Assembly (NCBI GenBank): GCA_003024175.1
Contig: MDYQ01000060.1
Coordinates: 1-64,000 of the forward strand
Direction: 5' to 3'
Source of the DNA: Planoprotostelium fungivorum
Taxonomy: Eukaryota; Evosea; Variosea; Cavosteliida; Cavosteliaceae
Length of the DNA: 64,000 nt
Positions 9,647-21,645 of the stretch are shown here, in pieces. The translations under genes and the position numbers were made by a program. How positions within the stretch are numbered: position 1 is the stretch's first letter; every line of letters starts with the position of its first letter. The notes beneath the pieces were generated by a model, which worked only from the letters and a program-made list of their open reading frames with translations, was not told where the DNA came from and ran no database searches.

Positions 9647-12600
9647 ATGATGTTGAGAACCCTCACACCTCTATCCAGGAGCGCTGGCACTGGTATCACT
9701 TCTCGTGCACCTAAAACCACGTTCACCCCTTCCAATTTTGTTCGATTCAATGCGACCGCCGCAGATTACTCTCAGAGCGTGAGTGCATAGTGACATTCAA
9801 TGATGCGAGACAATCACATCCATGATTCATTATGATCATACATCATGTCGCACATTTCTGATTTCGGGCAGCCTAAGAATGCCTTTCAAATTAAGATGAG
9901 AAACGTGGGTATCTCCGCTCACATCGATTCTGGAAAGACAACACTGACAGAGCGTATCCTCTTTTACACGGGTAGAATCAACCAGATTCACGAGGTGAAC
10001 CCTCTTCCTCTTCCTCCTCTTTCATCATGATTAAGTGTTCCATCAGGTCAAAGGAAAGGATCAAGTGGGAGCTACCATGGATTTCATGGATTTGGAGAGA
10101 GAGAAGGGTGAACGATCCTCTCCACAAAAAGTCAACCCTAATCACATCAACAGGTATTACCATTCAATCTGCTGCCACTTATGCCTCTTGGGGAGATCAC
10201 AGAATCAACATCATCGACACACCAGGTCACGTCGACTTCACCATCGAGGTGAAGTGACTCCCATATCGTCCATCCCCTCTGACTCATCCAAAGGTCGAGA
10301 GAGCTCTCAGAGTTTTGGACGGTGCCGTGTTAGTCATGTGCGGTGTGTCCGGAGTTCAGAGTCAGACTATCACGGTCGATCGACAGATGAGAAGGTGACA
10401 TCCTCTATCTCATCATCACATCTCACCGCTCTCAGATATTCCGTCCCTCGTTTAGTCTTCATCAACAAGTTGGATCGTGCCGGTGGTGACCCCATCAAGG
10501 TTTTATTTCATTTTATTTCATCCCTATTGGGACTGACCCATCCAGGTCACGGAGCAACTGAAGAAGAGATTGGGACTCAACGCCACCCTCATCAACATTC
10601 CCATGGGCAAAGAGAGCAACTTGCATGGTGTCATCGATCTCATCCATCAGAAGGGTTACCTCTTCGAGGGTAACAACGGAGAGGAAATCACCGAGATCAA
10701 CGTGAGTCATCACCCCGTCCCAATTTCCTGACTGGTTGTAGATCCCCGAGGACTACCAAGCTGCGATGAAGAAGTACAGAGGCATCATGCTGGATAATTT
10801 GGCCATGGCAAACGATGAGATCGCAGAGATGCTGATGGAGGAACAAGTTCCCACCGGCGAGCAGCTCGAGGCCGCCATCCGAAAGTGAGTTTCCCGCCGA
10901 AATTTTGGCGGGAACGGCCTTACCCCCCCAGGTCCACCCTCAACCACACCTTCACCCCCGTTCTGACCGGATCCGCCCTGAAGAACGTCGGAGTGCAGAA
11001 GCTATTGGACGCCGTGGTGAAGTACCTACCCAACCCAATGGAATCTGTCAACACGGCTCTGAATCTGTCGATGGGTGAGAAGCCAGTTCAATTGATCAGC
11101 GACGCCGCCGCCCCGTTTGTCGGTCTAGCCTTTAAATTGGAAGAGACCAAATTCGGACAGCTGACGTACATGAGAGCTTACTCGGGTACGTAACTCGAAA
11201 TCTCGAGAAAATCTCACATTGACATCAGGTACTCTCACCCGAGCGGACTCGCTCTACAACGTGCCAGAAGATAAGAAAGTGAGGGTACCCCGTCTGGTCA
11301 GAATGCACGCACAATCCATGGAAGATATTTCTGAAATTAAGGCGGGAGACATTTGTGGTGTGTTCGGCATGGACTGTGCCACCGGTACTACCTTCACTGC
11401 GGGTCAGAGGATCAACATGGTGAGTAGAAATGTGGAGGAAATTTCGTGACGTACGTACAGACTTCCATGCACGTACCTGAGCCCGTTTTGTCTCTGTCCA
11501 TCAGCACGGATAAGAAGGGTGGGAGATTTCGTCGAGTTTTCATCGAATTTTTGTTGAAATCTCGCAGGTGACACCAGCACTGGACCCTTGGGAAAGGCTC
11601 TAGCCAAATTCCAAAAAGAAGATCCCACCTTCAGGGTGCACACTGACGTCCAGGTGAGGCAGGAGGCACGAATATTCGAGACGCCTGACCCCTCGTACAG
11701 TCCGGTGAGACCATCATCTCTGGTATGGGTGAGCTTCACTTGGAAATTTACGTCGAGAGAATTCGCAGAGAATACGGCGTGAAAGTCAACGTCGGTCAAC
11801 CCCAGGTGATGATCGTCGTGAAATGTCACAGAAAACTCATTACGAACAGGTGGCATACAAGGAGACCATCCAGTCGAAGGCCAACTACAACTACCTCCAC
11901 AAGAAGCAGACCGGAGGAAGCGGTCAGTACGCCAAGGTGAGTCCCCGTCCCAATTCAAATCGAATAAACCACTTTCCACCCTTTTTAATCTCCGACCAGG
12001 TCATCGGCTATCTCGAGCCGATTCCCTTCGAAGGAGACAAGATCAACAATGAGTTCGTCAACGCCACCACCGGTAACAACATCCCTCCCAACTATATCCC
12101 AGCCTGTCAGAAGGGTGAGCAGCTTCATCCACATAGACGTCATAGAGGACGACTCGCAGTCGTGTTGACCGTGTGTAGGCTTCCAAGAGATCTCAGCCAA
12201 GGGTCCTCTTTTAGACATGCCTCTGACTGGAGTGCGTATGGTGTTGGAAGATGGACAGACTCACCCCGTCGATTCCTCTGAGTTGGCTTTCAGAACGGCC
12301 ACCATCAACGCTTTCAGAGAGAACTTTGAAAACTGTGACCCTGTCATCCTCGAGCCCATCATGAAGGTGAAACTTTTTGGTCTTTTCCTTCAAAATCCAC
12401 CGAGAGAGCATTTCAATTTTTTTCTGATTCTTTTCGATTGAGAGAAAGATATTTTCAGATCTGAGAGAAATTCTTTTGAATTCATTATGACTCTCTTCTA
12501 GGTCGAAATCCAGATCCCCACGGAATTCCAAGGAAATGTCATGGGCATGCTGACGAAGAGAAAGGGTGTCATCGACAGCACGGAGCAGGGCACCACAGAC

Positions 12601-12786
12601 TACACGACCATCATCGCAGAGGTTCCACTCGCTCAGATGTTTGGCTATTCGACAGAGTTGAGATCGGCCACGCAAGGAAAGGGAGAGTTCTCTATGGAGT
12701 ACCGGCGGCACGATCAGGTGTCACCAGAGATTCAGATGAAGCTGGTGGAGAACCACAAGAAGAAGAAGGCGGCGGAGGCCAAGTGA
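9647..12786 (+). CDS. GFM1: mitochondrial elongation factor G1
   Basis: The translational GTPase that moves tRNAs and mRNA through the mitochondrial ribosome. The first exon encodes a Ser/Arg-rich presequence ([17 protein letters not shown]). G1 is [13 protein letters not shown], then [14 protein letters not shown] (G2), DTPGHVDF (G3) and INKLDRAG (G4). Domain II includes [11 protein letters not shown]; domain IV includes GGSGQYAKV and [14 protein letters not shown]; domain V includes [11 protein letters not shown] and [15 protein letters not shown]. The C-terminus is a short basic KKKKAAEAK. The mature part is full length, about 740 residues. At least 15 introns of mostly 40-90 nt interrupt it; the one after IRK carries the inverted repeat at 10890-10913. 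An upstream in-frame ATG at 9563 is possible. Confidence 0.95.
10890..10913. repeat. intronic inverted repeat TTTCCCGCC/GGCGGGAA
   Basis: Inside a GFM1 intron the arms TTTCCCGCC and GGCGGGAA face each other with GAAATTTT between them. Each arm matches the TTTGGCGGGAAA word seen in introns of other genes in this window and resembles an E2F site. Confidence 0.8.
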
Positions 12787-13022
12787 TAAGAATGAAAGAG
12801 ACTTCGTTGTGGAGTGTGATTCGTTTCGTTAGCTGATGACACTTGAATTCTGCGTTGTTTTGGGCGAGACAACCGCTCTGTTTCGTTGAGACGCGAAGTA
12901 CAATACCCCTCTTTTATTCGATTTTAAAGTTCATCGATTGGGACTGTCATCTACCGTCCAATAACATCTGATTGACGCTCATTTCTCTCCAGCAGCCGGA
13001 CCTGCTCAACACACCCCCACAT

Positions 13023-15531
13023 TCAAATCTCTTCAATTTTTCCAGGAACAACTTTGGGTCCACAAACCCAGTCGCCTGTCCGATTTCAGTCCCAATACCC
13101 ACGCCTTCTCCACACCCATTGGGGATCCCAATGGTCACCTCCGTAGTTCTTCGTGGCCCACTTGATGGTGAGCGGGTTCATCTCTTCCAATTTTGGAACA
13201 CTTTGCAATGCGTCACACAACAAGAGAGATTTGTGCAGGTGACACAAGCTACCAGACACGACGGGGTCGTGTGGACCTGGCAGGCAAGGGCTGCGGTAGT
13301 GGAGGATGCCTCGACAAGAGAGACAACCCAATTGAAAGTCGTACGTGTCTTTCGATCTGATGACGTGAGTGAGGATCTCGTGATAGGAGGTGTGATGATG
13401 AGATGTGCGATGGATGGACATGTGACGGAGCGATGAGGTGATCACCCGTCGGGGGTTGATGTCGTGTGTCTCTGCATGATGAGGTTCATGGAAAGCTTCA
13501 CAGAGTCTTTCACTTCCATCCAGATCGTATCTTTATCTTCTATGCGGTGAGCAGTTGACACGGGAGTCTCTTTCTACAACGAGTCAAATGGCGTCCATTG
13601 TCGTTCTTCACCTTCACTTTGTCTCTGCCGAACATTCTCTGAAAGATCCCCTTCTTTTTCTTCTCTTTTTCTTTCGTTCCAGTGGCATCAGCCCTCAGCA
13701 TCAACTTGTTCACCCTCTCCAAGTCCTTTTCCAAGAAATTTTCTGCAGAATTCTGTGAAATTTCTAGGGGTAAGTCGAAGGTAGCGGACAGACTGGAGAT
13801 ATCATCAAAGATATCCCTGAACTGTGACAACTTCTTGACGCATTCGATGTTCTGTTGAGTGGAAAACCAACACTTTGTGATTACCTCTTCTCCCGCTCTG
13901 TCATACGTTTCAATTTCGAATATTCTGTTTTGGCGGGAAATCACCCGAAATCTCTGGCGAGTTGTAGAATGCGGTCGGAGTGGAATTCCAACTCTTCGCT
14001 GGACGACCCAGTCACATGTATGATACACGTCAAGCTGTCGTCTCTCCAAGCTGACTTTTCGTGTTGAATAGCCCGCTCCATGATTCTAATGCCGTCTCTG
14101 ACGCTGTCCACGTGTTCCCACGTCATCCTTGTCTTCTTGTGTTTCTTCTCTTCTTTTGAATCGAGTCAGTTGTGATGTGAAGATGGTGGTTGGTTGTAGA
14201 TCGAGCTCACCGGGTAGATATTCTCTGTAGATATCCATGTTCATACTGTTGTGTTGAGTGTGAGTTCCACCAGAAGAACTACCAGCCATCTGCCATAGTT
14301 TGACTCGGTCTCTACATCTCATGATCAGACAAAGAAGACATGTGAGAGATCTCACTTGTCGTTGACTTCTCCCTGATCGAATATGTTGACGAAGTGGATC
14401 GCATCATCTGACTCGATTCAGTTCGAATTCCTGATTTGAAAATGGATTCTTCACTCATGCTCGTTGAGAGGTCGTGCACCATGGATGACTTGTTCGACAT
14501 GATGTGAGGTTCCGAAAAATCATAACTGATCGTCGGACGAGCGTCGGCTGGCATGAAGCGAAGGTATGAGTGTCGCCATTGTCTCTGCTCGTGAGATGGA
14601 TAGAATCTACCTTTCTCCTGTCTCATTGTCACGATGTGATGATTGATGTCCGTCTGAGTGAATCGTGCGAGAGGTGGATGCAAAGTCGACTGAAGGAGAT
14701 GATGCATGATGTCATTCGCCCACTTGATGATAGACGTGGGCTCCTTCATTATCTGTGTAAGAAGAGCCTCGATCCTCTGCAATCTCTACACAGAAGCCAA
14801 AGTTCCTGGTGCAGATGAGATCACCAATGGTGATGGTGGAGTCACCTCTTACGCTCTCCAGTTGTTCCATCGTTAGATGATTTCGACGAGGACGGATCTT
14901 CTTTAGACATCGATTGGACACCCGATACATAGTCTGCCAGCCCGGGTGGTAACCTGTCGATGCATGTTTGAGATTGAGAATGACGAGTTCATCGCTCACT
15001 GCTTCGTTTCCTCTTTTCCCTCCTGTATGCACAATGCGGATAGTTGTTTGAGTGTCGGTGGAGACTTCTGTCGTGTGGGCTCTCTCGGCTTCCCTTCCAT
15101 GTTTGGAAAGTGGGGTGATATCAGATCGATGAAGGTTCGATAGACATTCTCCGCCTGTGTCTACATTCAGATCAACTATGTTAGAGGTATGGTCAATCCA
15201 CCTCTGCAGCTGATTTGAGATGACAGAATTGGATCTCCAAGTGGTAGAAGGTGCTCTCCACATTCAATTGTCGAAGACGATTTCTCACGGTCTGGAAGCT
15301 GTTCGCATGGCCAATCAGATGCTTCAGACCAATTTCGGGATCGGCACCATCACCCTGACGATAGACATCAGATGTGTATTCCCAAGCGGTGTGAGCCTCT
15401 AATCCCTTCGGATGTAATTCGTAATAGCAGGCTGTCGACCCATCAACAATACACTCTGAAGTACTGGAACGTCTCCTACCTCCAGCATCATATTCGTCGC
15501 TTCGTATGATCCACGATGGAGGTTGTTCCAT
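13023..15531 (-). CDS. unrecognised multi-exon protein
   Basis: A protein of roughly 650 residues that I cannot assign. It starts MEQPPSWIIRSDEYDAGG, has a helical segment joined across an intron as EQLESRIEALLTQ then IIKWANDIMHHLLQ, a Ser-rich linker, then a compact-looking segment (TWEHVDSVRDGIRIMERA, DSLTCIIHVTGSSSEELEFH, LQLARDFG, IFEIETYDRAGEE), a Lys-rich hinge (KEKEKKKKGIFQRMFGRDK), and a Cys/His-containing tail (LGCLSCRG, CHLHKSLLLC, GDWVCGPKVVPGKIEEI). The tail may bind zinc. The end at 13023 assumes a last intron after KNYG; without it the frame stops at 13086. One junction needs a 20-nt intron at 13925-13944. Coding is well supported by consistent splice phases; function is unknown. 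Confidence 0.65.
13925..13944 (-). other. candidate 20-nt intron made of the GGCGGGAAA motif
   Basis: On the minus strand the sequence GTGATTTCCCGCCAAAACAG separates LQLARDFG from IFEIETYDRAG. It begins GTG, ends CAG, and its removal restores the frame; read through, it gives an immediate stop. At 20 nt it would be far shorter than other introns here and consists almost wholly of the recurrent TTTCCCGCCAAAA word. A frameshift error or pseudogenisation is the alternative. Confidence 0.5.
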
Positions 15532-15661
15532 ATCTTCTGGCTCTGATTATATGTTGTCGATTGCGATGTATCAGGATTCAGTGAATGTCATTCGGACTAC
15601 CCGACATTTAATGGTGCAGGGTCAAAGACGATGCAGAAATGTTTGAATCTCCCTTTGGATT

Positions 15662-16572
15662 TTATATTCTATCAAACGAATACATGACATCTGATCTCAT
15701 TGCATACTTCTGTCCATCTTCGCAGCTGCTTCCCTCGTGAAGAGGCGACAAAGGTGATCTTCCGTGGTAGAACAGGAGGGCAGTCCCAGCTTTCTGCAGA
15801 CGAATCTTTAGAAGACGCACGCATGCACGGTGTCGCCCACTTACCGGTGACACCTTCACATCCTTCTTCTCCCCCTTGTGGTAGGTGAAGAACGTCGTGT
15901 GGCCTCCCTCGAAGCCATCATTCAGATAGATGATGAAGGTGAAAAGTGATGATTCTTTGCCACGTTGGAAGTCTCCATCAAAATGAGGAGCGAAGGTTTG
16001 TCCGGGCTCATCTATAGACGACGGTGAGGTTTCTCCTTCAGGTGATGGAACGTGATCAGACGATTCTTACACTTGTAGAATCGAAGACGTTCGTTGAGTC
16101 CACAGAGCTTGCCCTTCCATCTTCCTACCGTTTGTTCTGACGGGAGAAAGGATTCAATGCGACGAAAAATCTCCACTAGAAAGTCGGGACTAGCCTCGAG
16201 TAACAGTCTCGTGTTGTCTCTGACGTCTTTCATCATCACAGGTCCCAGTGACGTAGTGATGGGGGCATCGGAATAACCTGCATGAGATTAGACACTGATC
16301 TCCATCGTCGTGAAGGAGATGGAAGGTCACCCAGACTGCAAGTGAAATCGATCAGTTGAAGGCATTCATCTTGGTTCAGAACATCGTGGAGGAGGAAGGC
16401 ACCTGTTGGAATTCTATATTCGTTGCATGAATTTGATCCTACCTGTAACGCCGTCTACGTCTGTCTTTGTGATCTTTGGAGATCTCCCAAAGGTGATGGG
16501 TGATACGTCAGTTTTGAAGAGATCGCTTCCTTGAGCATCCTCTTTCGTGATGGTCAGTGTCTGTGTTGTCAT
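15662..16572 (-). CDS. 2-oxoglutarate/Fe(II)-dependent oxygenase, prolyl 4-hydroxylase fold
   Basis: A cytosolic-looking (no signal peptide) dioxygenase of about 240 residues that would hydroxylate a protein or small molecule using 2-oxoglutarate, O2 and Fe(II). The iron ligands are seen as HFD in EPGQTFAPHFDGDF and the distal His in PLHEGSSC; the 2-oxoglutarate-binding Arg is in YAMRSDVMY. Between them lie LFTFIIYLNDGFEGG and KAGTALLFYH, the usual core strands. The N-terminus MTTQTLTITKEDAQ was chosen because four exons join in phase from it. Resemblance is to stand-alone eukaryotic P4H-like enzymes without the ER leader. The 5' end faces the Con-6/KGG gene across a 632-bp gap. Confidence 0.85.
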
Positions 16573-17204
16573 TTGTGACCTTTTCCGTCTTTTAGACGTC
16601 CATTATGATAATCGCATTCACAGAATGGCACAAATTCGAATATCCTTTATTTCCCGCCAACGTAGGACATTCAATCATTTGACTGCAGAAGTCGACCGAT
16701 CTCTCATCCTCCCGTCGAGCGATCACCTACCTCTTCACTCCGTCACAGCATTATCTTCCATCACGTCACGATGATCCACCCTCCGTCGTAATCGAGCCCT
16801 ACCTGATCGAATCCCTCTATCTCAGCGTCACCGTGTTCCATCATCCGTCAGCTCTCTCTGGAAGACTGGAGCAAATCCTTCCGAAGTTTCCCATCAGGCC
16901 TCAATTCACCTCTCATTTGCTATCGTTCGCCCACATATCATCTATCGATCACGCCTGCACGTGACCTCCTAACCTCATCCTGCCTGAGATTTCCCCCCAC
17001 TCTACCGTGTGACAAGTATGACACGGTCACGCACGGTATAATTTACAACCTGTCTGGACGAACGGATCGTCAGTCACGGTAATTAGCGTGATGAATCGCG
17101 TGACCGCGGGATTCGAGGCACGTGACACACCTGAGGTTCAGATGAGAGCAACCCTCATAACTTTCAGAAACCAAACACCAACACACGCACCAACTAACGA
17201 CGAA
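16573..17204. other. intergenic region between divergent genes
   Basis: Non-coding stretch holding the promoters of the oxygenase (left) and the Con-6/KGG protein (right). A 7-bp inverted repeat ACCGTGT/ACACGGT with a 10-bp spacer lies at 17004-17027, followed by GCACGGTATAATTTA, a possible TATA-like element about 165 bp before the Con-6 ATG. The motif TTTCCCGCCAA occurs near 16650. Confidence 0.5.
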
Positions 17205-18614
17205 ATGTCCGCCAACATCAACAACATCGAGGGAGGCTACAAGGCTACCCTGTCCAACCCCAAGTCATCCGAAGAGGCCAGACAGCATGCTATGGTGACA
17301 CGCACACATGCGATCCGACGAACTGACGTCATCCTCAGGACATGTTAAACAAGATGTCCAAGGGAGAGGACGTCGAGCGCGCCAACCCTCCTCGCAATGG
17401 TGATCTCTCCGAGGAAGAGAAGCACAGACACCACATCGAGGGAGGCTACAAGGCCACTCTGTCTAACCCCAAATCATCCGAAGAGGCCAAGAAGCACGCT
17501 CAGGTGCGCATGATCTCATCCTCTATATGTCATTCTGACATTGTTGAACAGGAGATGCTGGACAAGATCTCCAGAGGAGAAGAGGTCGAGGCAGCCAACC
17601 CTTCTCGCAACGACAATCTGTCTGAGGACGAGAAGCACAGACACCACATTATCGGCGGTTACAAGGCTACCCTCAACAACGAGAGCTCCTCCGAAGAGGC
17701 CAAGAAGCATGCCCAGGTAACATCCCAGATGATGTTTCTCAGATGTCTAAATCGTCATTCAGGAGATGCTCGACAGACTTGAGCGAGGAGAGGAACTCAG
17801 CGAGTCCGAGAGGAACTTCTATAGAACATCCGATCTCTCAGAGGATGAGAAGCACAGACACCACGTCATCGGAGGCTACAAGGCTACCCTCAACAACGAC
17901 AGCGCTTCCGACGAGGCCAAGAAGCACGCTCAGGTAAACGTCTATATCCTTCCTCCCACGCATGATCTCATCCCACGGCAGGAAATGTTGGACAAATTGG
18001 AGAAGGGAGAAGAGCTGCCCGAGTCTGAGAAGAGAGGTCTGAAGAGATCATCCGATGATGTCAAGTCCTCCGACAAGGAGAGCAGCAGCGGCAGCGGCAA
18101 GCAGGGATTCGCCTCTATGCCAAAGGAGAAGGTCCAGGAGATTGCCTCGAAGGGAGGAAGAACCAAGAACGCCGGAGAGGAGCCATCCTCTAAGAAGTCG
18201 AAGACGGAGGATGCCAAGGACGACACCAAGGACCTTACTGAAGACGACAAACACAACCACCACGTCATTGGAGGCTACAAGGCCACTCTGTCCAACCTCA
18301 AGTCATCTGAGGAGGCCAAGAAGCACGCTCAGGTGAAGATCGTCTTCATCGTGACGTGATGGTGTCTGATGACTTTGCAGGAGATGTTAGACAAATTGGA
18401 GAAGGGAGAGGAGGTTGATTCCGAGTCCAAGTCCGAGTCCAAGTCCGAGTCCAAGTCGTCCAAGAAGTCGGATTCCAAGTCCGAGTCAGACAAGTCCGGA
18501 AAGGGCAAGCAGGGATTCGCCTCTATGCCAAAGGAGAAGGTTCAGGAGATTGCCTCCAAGGGAGGAAGAACCAAGAACGCCGGAGAGGAGCCCACCGCCG
18601 TGAAGAACAACTAG
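17205..18614 (+). CDS. Con-6 / KGG (Con-10) hybrid repeat protein
   Basis: A hydrophilic protein, mostly repeats. Five Con-6-type units read (I/V)(E/I)GGYKATL(S/N)N, then SSEEAKKHAQ, each followed by EMLDK and an acidic GEE segment. The last two units are each followed by a KGG/Con-10 motif, KQGFASMPKEKVQEIASKGG then RTKNAGEEP. Con-6 is known from fungal conidiation-specific protein 6; the KGG motif is known from stress-induced bacterial proteins and fungal Con-10. An intron sits at the same place (after HAQ or HAM) in every repeat, so the gene grew by exon duplication. A Ser/Lys run (SESKSESKSESK) lies near 18421-18470. The role is probably protection in desiccated or dormant cells (inference). 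Start 17205 is the first ATG before the first repeat; an in-frame ATG exists at 17088. Confidence 0.88.
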
Positions 18615-18846
18615 ACGTTATTTAACATAAACTTTAAACTACGAACTTGATGAAGACTCTTGTCATCACATGATGTCGAAACGAGATCGATGTGAAAAAA
18701 CTTTAGAACCATTCGAAGTCATGAGACGATCATCACTCGAGAAGGTGTAATCATGATATAGAAAATTGAAGAAGACAAAGACTGAACGCACAAACTTCAT
18801 CCGAAAATCGTTCATTATCTCATCTACAATCCTTCTATGTACAAAT

Positions 18847-21411
18847 CTACGGCCCCGGCGGTGGTGGCCCCCCATCCATCCCCTGCTTATCCCCCGATCT
18901 CGTATCCATGACAACCTCGAACTGGTTCCCGCCATTTTCCTCTTGCATCATGACTACGGAGATGTCGCTGTTGGGATTGGCCGTTCTCACTGTGTTTCCA
19001 ACCGAAGTGAGACGATCGTAAGCCTCTTCATAGTTGATCGAAAAATCGTTCTCCAAGAGGACTCGGTCGGGCAGCCACCCGGCGTGGAGCCGCGAGCGCC
19101 ACGTCGCGTTGAGGAGGAGGGTCTCTCTGAATTGGGACGTGGAGCCGGACTTTTGGGACGTGAGTGGCGGGAGATCGAATTGGGACTCACCGATCTGGAG
19201 GGAGGGTAAGAGAAGTACGAGAGGAAGTTGACGAGGGCGGTGGGGATGTGTAGACCTCCAGATGCACCCAGGGCCAATCTGTACGGGTCAGATCCATCTA
19301 CAACCCGCCGCTCCTGCACTCACACTGGGGTCTTATCGGTCTCCATGACGACAACAGATGGTGACCATGACGACAGGGGTCTCTTGTTGGCAGCGATGAC
19401 GTTCGTCGAGATATCATCCGCTTCTGGCGTGAAAGCGTTCATGACGTCATTGAGAATGACACCGGTAGACAGAGACACGAAAGAAGATCCGAACGGGGAG
19501 TTGAGACCGGTTGTCAAGGATACCGAATTGAGGGAGGGGTCGATAACGGATATCTGACAGCCACCGTCGTCCTGATCGGCGGTCAGTCGCATGATGTGAG
19601 TCGTGATGTGATGATGACATTGCCATTCGCGCACGATCGACGATCGAGATGATGATGATGCACGATCGCGATGACGAACGATCGATGGTGCGTGAGAATA
19701 GAAAGAAGGATGTAGATGTCACCTTCGCCATGACGGATGGAGGTGTGACGTCAGTGTAATTCTTGTAGTTCAAGACGGAATACCGATTGATCTTGCGACC
19801 GATTTCCTGTGCAAAATCCTTGGAAATCATTCGATCTACAACGCTCTGACTGGCCGGATCATCCCCTGCGTTCCTTCAGCGGAAAATAAAACGAAATAAA
19901 AGAATAAACACCTAATTTCGCCTTCTGTGCAAAGGCAAATTTGAATGATTCGGCCATGAGGTGAGCCGATAGAGAAGACGTGTAGCTGCTGGACGTCACT
20001 TCAGACAAGTGATTGAACTGGTCCAACGTATTCAAAGACTGCAGTAGAATTGGACACCCCGTGTGAGGTAACCCAGGGCAGTAGACTCGATAAGCACCGA
20101 AGGTGCTAGACAGTGGTTCTGTCACCTTTCGATGACGTCAGATGACTCGATGAGCTTTCGACTCACCCTCGCTGCGTATCCCGCCAAGTCAGATAGTGTC
20201 ATGATGCCTCTGCCATCGTCTGTGATGTCTCGGATCATCTTCTGGGCGATGGGGCCGTTGTAGAACGACCACGTTCCATTTTCTGCGACATTTCGCAGGG
20301 TTTCACCCAGTCTGGGGTTGCTGGTGGAGGTAAGAGCTGGAATGTGCGAATGCGATGGCTCACCGGAGGACGGCTCCACGTGTCAATGGAGCACCTTTGC
20401 TCAGGAAGATGTCACCCATGTTGCTGTCTTGAATCTGCTCCGAATACGCCTGCGAACGTAAACCTTTTTGAATACAAATGCGGTCGCTGCTCTGACACAT
20501 CATCATGCAGATGGGACGATGACGTCTATGAGATTCTGATGCGCTTCACGATGTAAGATGTGACTCACGTTAATGACTTCGGATAGACCTTCACGGATGG
20601 TGAAACCCTCTTCCGCCAACTTTAAAGATGGCTCGAACAATTTAGCCCAAGTGATCTTGCCGCTCTTGTATCTCTGCCAGGCCGTCTCTAAAGCCGACAA
20701 GAAACCCGGAACGCCCACAAAGAGTCCTTTGGAGGGGCTCCTGACGTTCAGCATGTTCGATCGACTCGCTGCGTGAGGTGAGAAGATGTCAAAACAGAAG
20801 GTCTCACCGTTGGGTGCTTGCTCTCGACCGTCAACGATGACACGTGTGCCATCGGCCAGGACGATTCTGTAATGTCGAAATCAGATTCGGAATGGGGTTA
20901 TGATGCTCACGTCATAACTGCGCCTCCTCCAATGCCGGACGAATGAGGCAGCATGACGGAAGTACAGATAGCGGTGGCGACTGCGGCGTCGATCGCATTG
21001 CCTCCATCTAACAAGACAGTAGCACCAATCATGGAGCACTGTAAGTTATCACTGGAGACGGCGTGAGGCGTCCTGATGGCGGTTGGCCAAGTTAGCGATG
21101 GTCGACGCATTTTTTCGAATGTCCTCTGGTCTGATGTTCATGTTAAGAGTTAGCAGTTAGAAGAGACGCTCACTGATGGTCTCTCCGATGACGACACCGA
21201 AAATGAGAAGGGAGAGACTGGCCACCAAAAAGATGGCTGACACTAATTGAAACTGTGGCCTCTCGTACCTGATAGAGAAGATGAGACGCACAACATACAG
21301 ACATCCATCTCCAACTGACCATCGTTGGGGCTTGAGGTATTTCAAATCATACTGTTCGAAGTGAAAGATGGGTCCCTCCTTATCAATCTCATTCAATTCT
21401 ACGGCACTCAT
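18847..21411 (-). CDS. gamma-glutamyltransferase-like type II membrane protein
   Basis: A GGT-family protein of about 640 residues. A short cytosolic N-terminus is followed by one membrane anchor (LVSAIFLVASLSLLIFGVVI), then the GGT large-subunit region (LLDGGNAIDAAVATAIC, PHSSGIGGGAVMT, FVGVPGFLSALETAW, NPRLGETLRNVAENG, DLAGYAARV) and the small-subunit region. In GGT enzymes the small subunit starts with the catalytic Thr (TTH or GTAH context) released by self-cleavage. Here the aligned segment reads DDGGCQISVIDPSLNSVSLT, with Gly-Cys-Gln in place of Thr-Thr-His, so the classic nucleophile is absent and a Cys sits next to its place. Later parts (LNSPFGSSF, LGASGGLHIP) are conserved. It could be a pseudoenzyme or use Cys. 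The C-terminus is Gly/Pro-rich (DGGPPPPGP). Confidence 0.85.
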
Positions 21412-21645
21412 GTTCCTTTGTTGTGCCGAAGTGAGGAAGTTGTGATCCCCACAACATCACACAATCTCCCCGATACAAAAAGTTTCGTTGAACTCTTCTG
21501 TGATATAAGGGGGGAATCGTCTTTACGCTCTCTCTTATTCTCACGCTGCTCGTGAGTGCCTCCCCCGTCGAATCGAATCATTATGCGCGAGCGTATTTTC
21601 ACGACGGTTGCATCGAAATCCAATCTTCTACCCTTCCAAAAACTT

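Noticed and set aside
18055-18603. Arg/Ser/Pro-rich plus-strand frames resembling an SR protein
   Set aside because: They are shadow frames of the Lys/Glu-rich Con-6/KGG gene.
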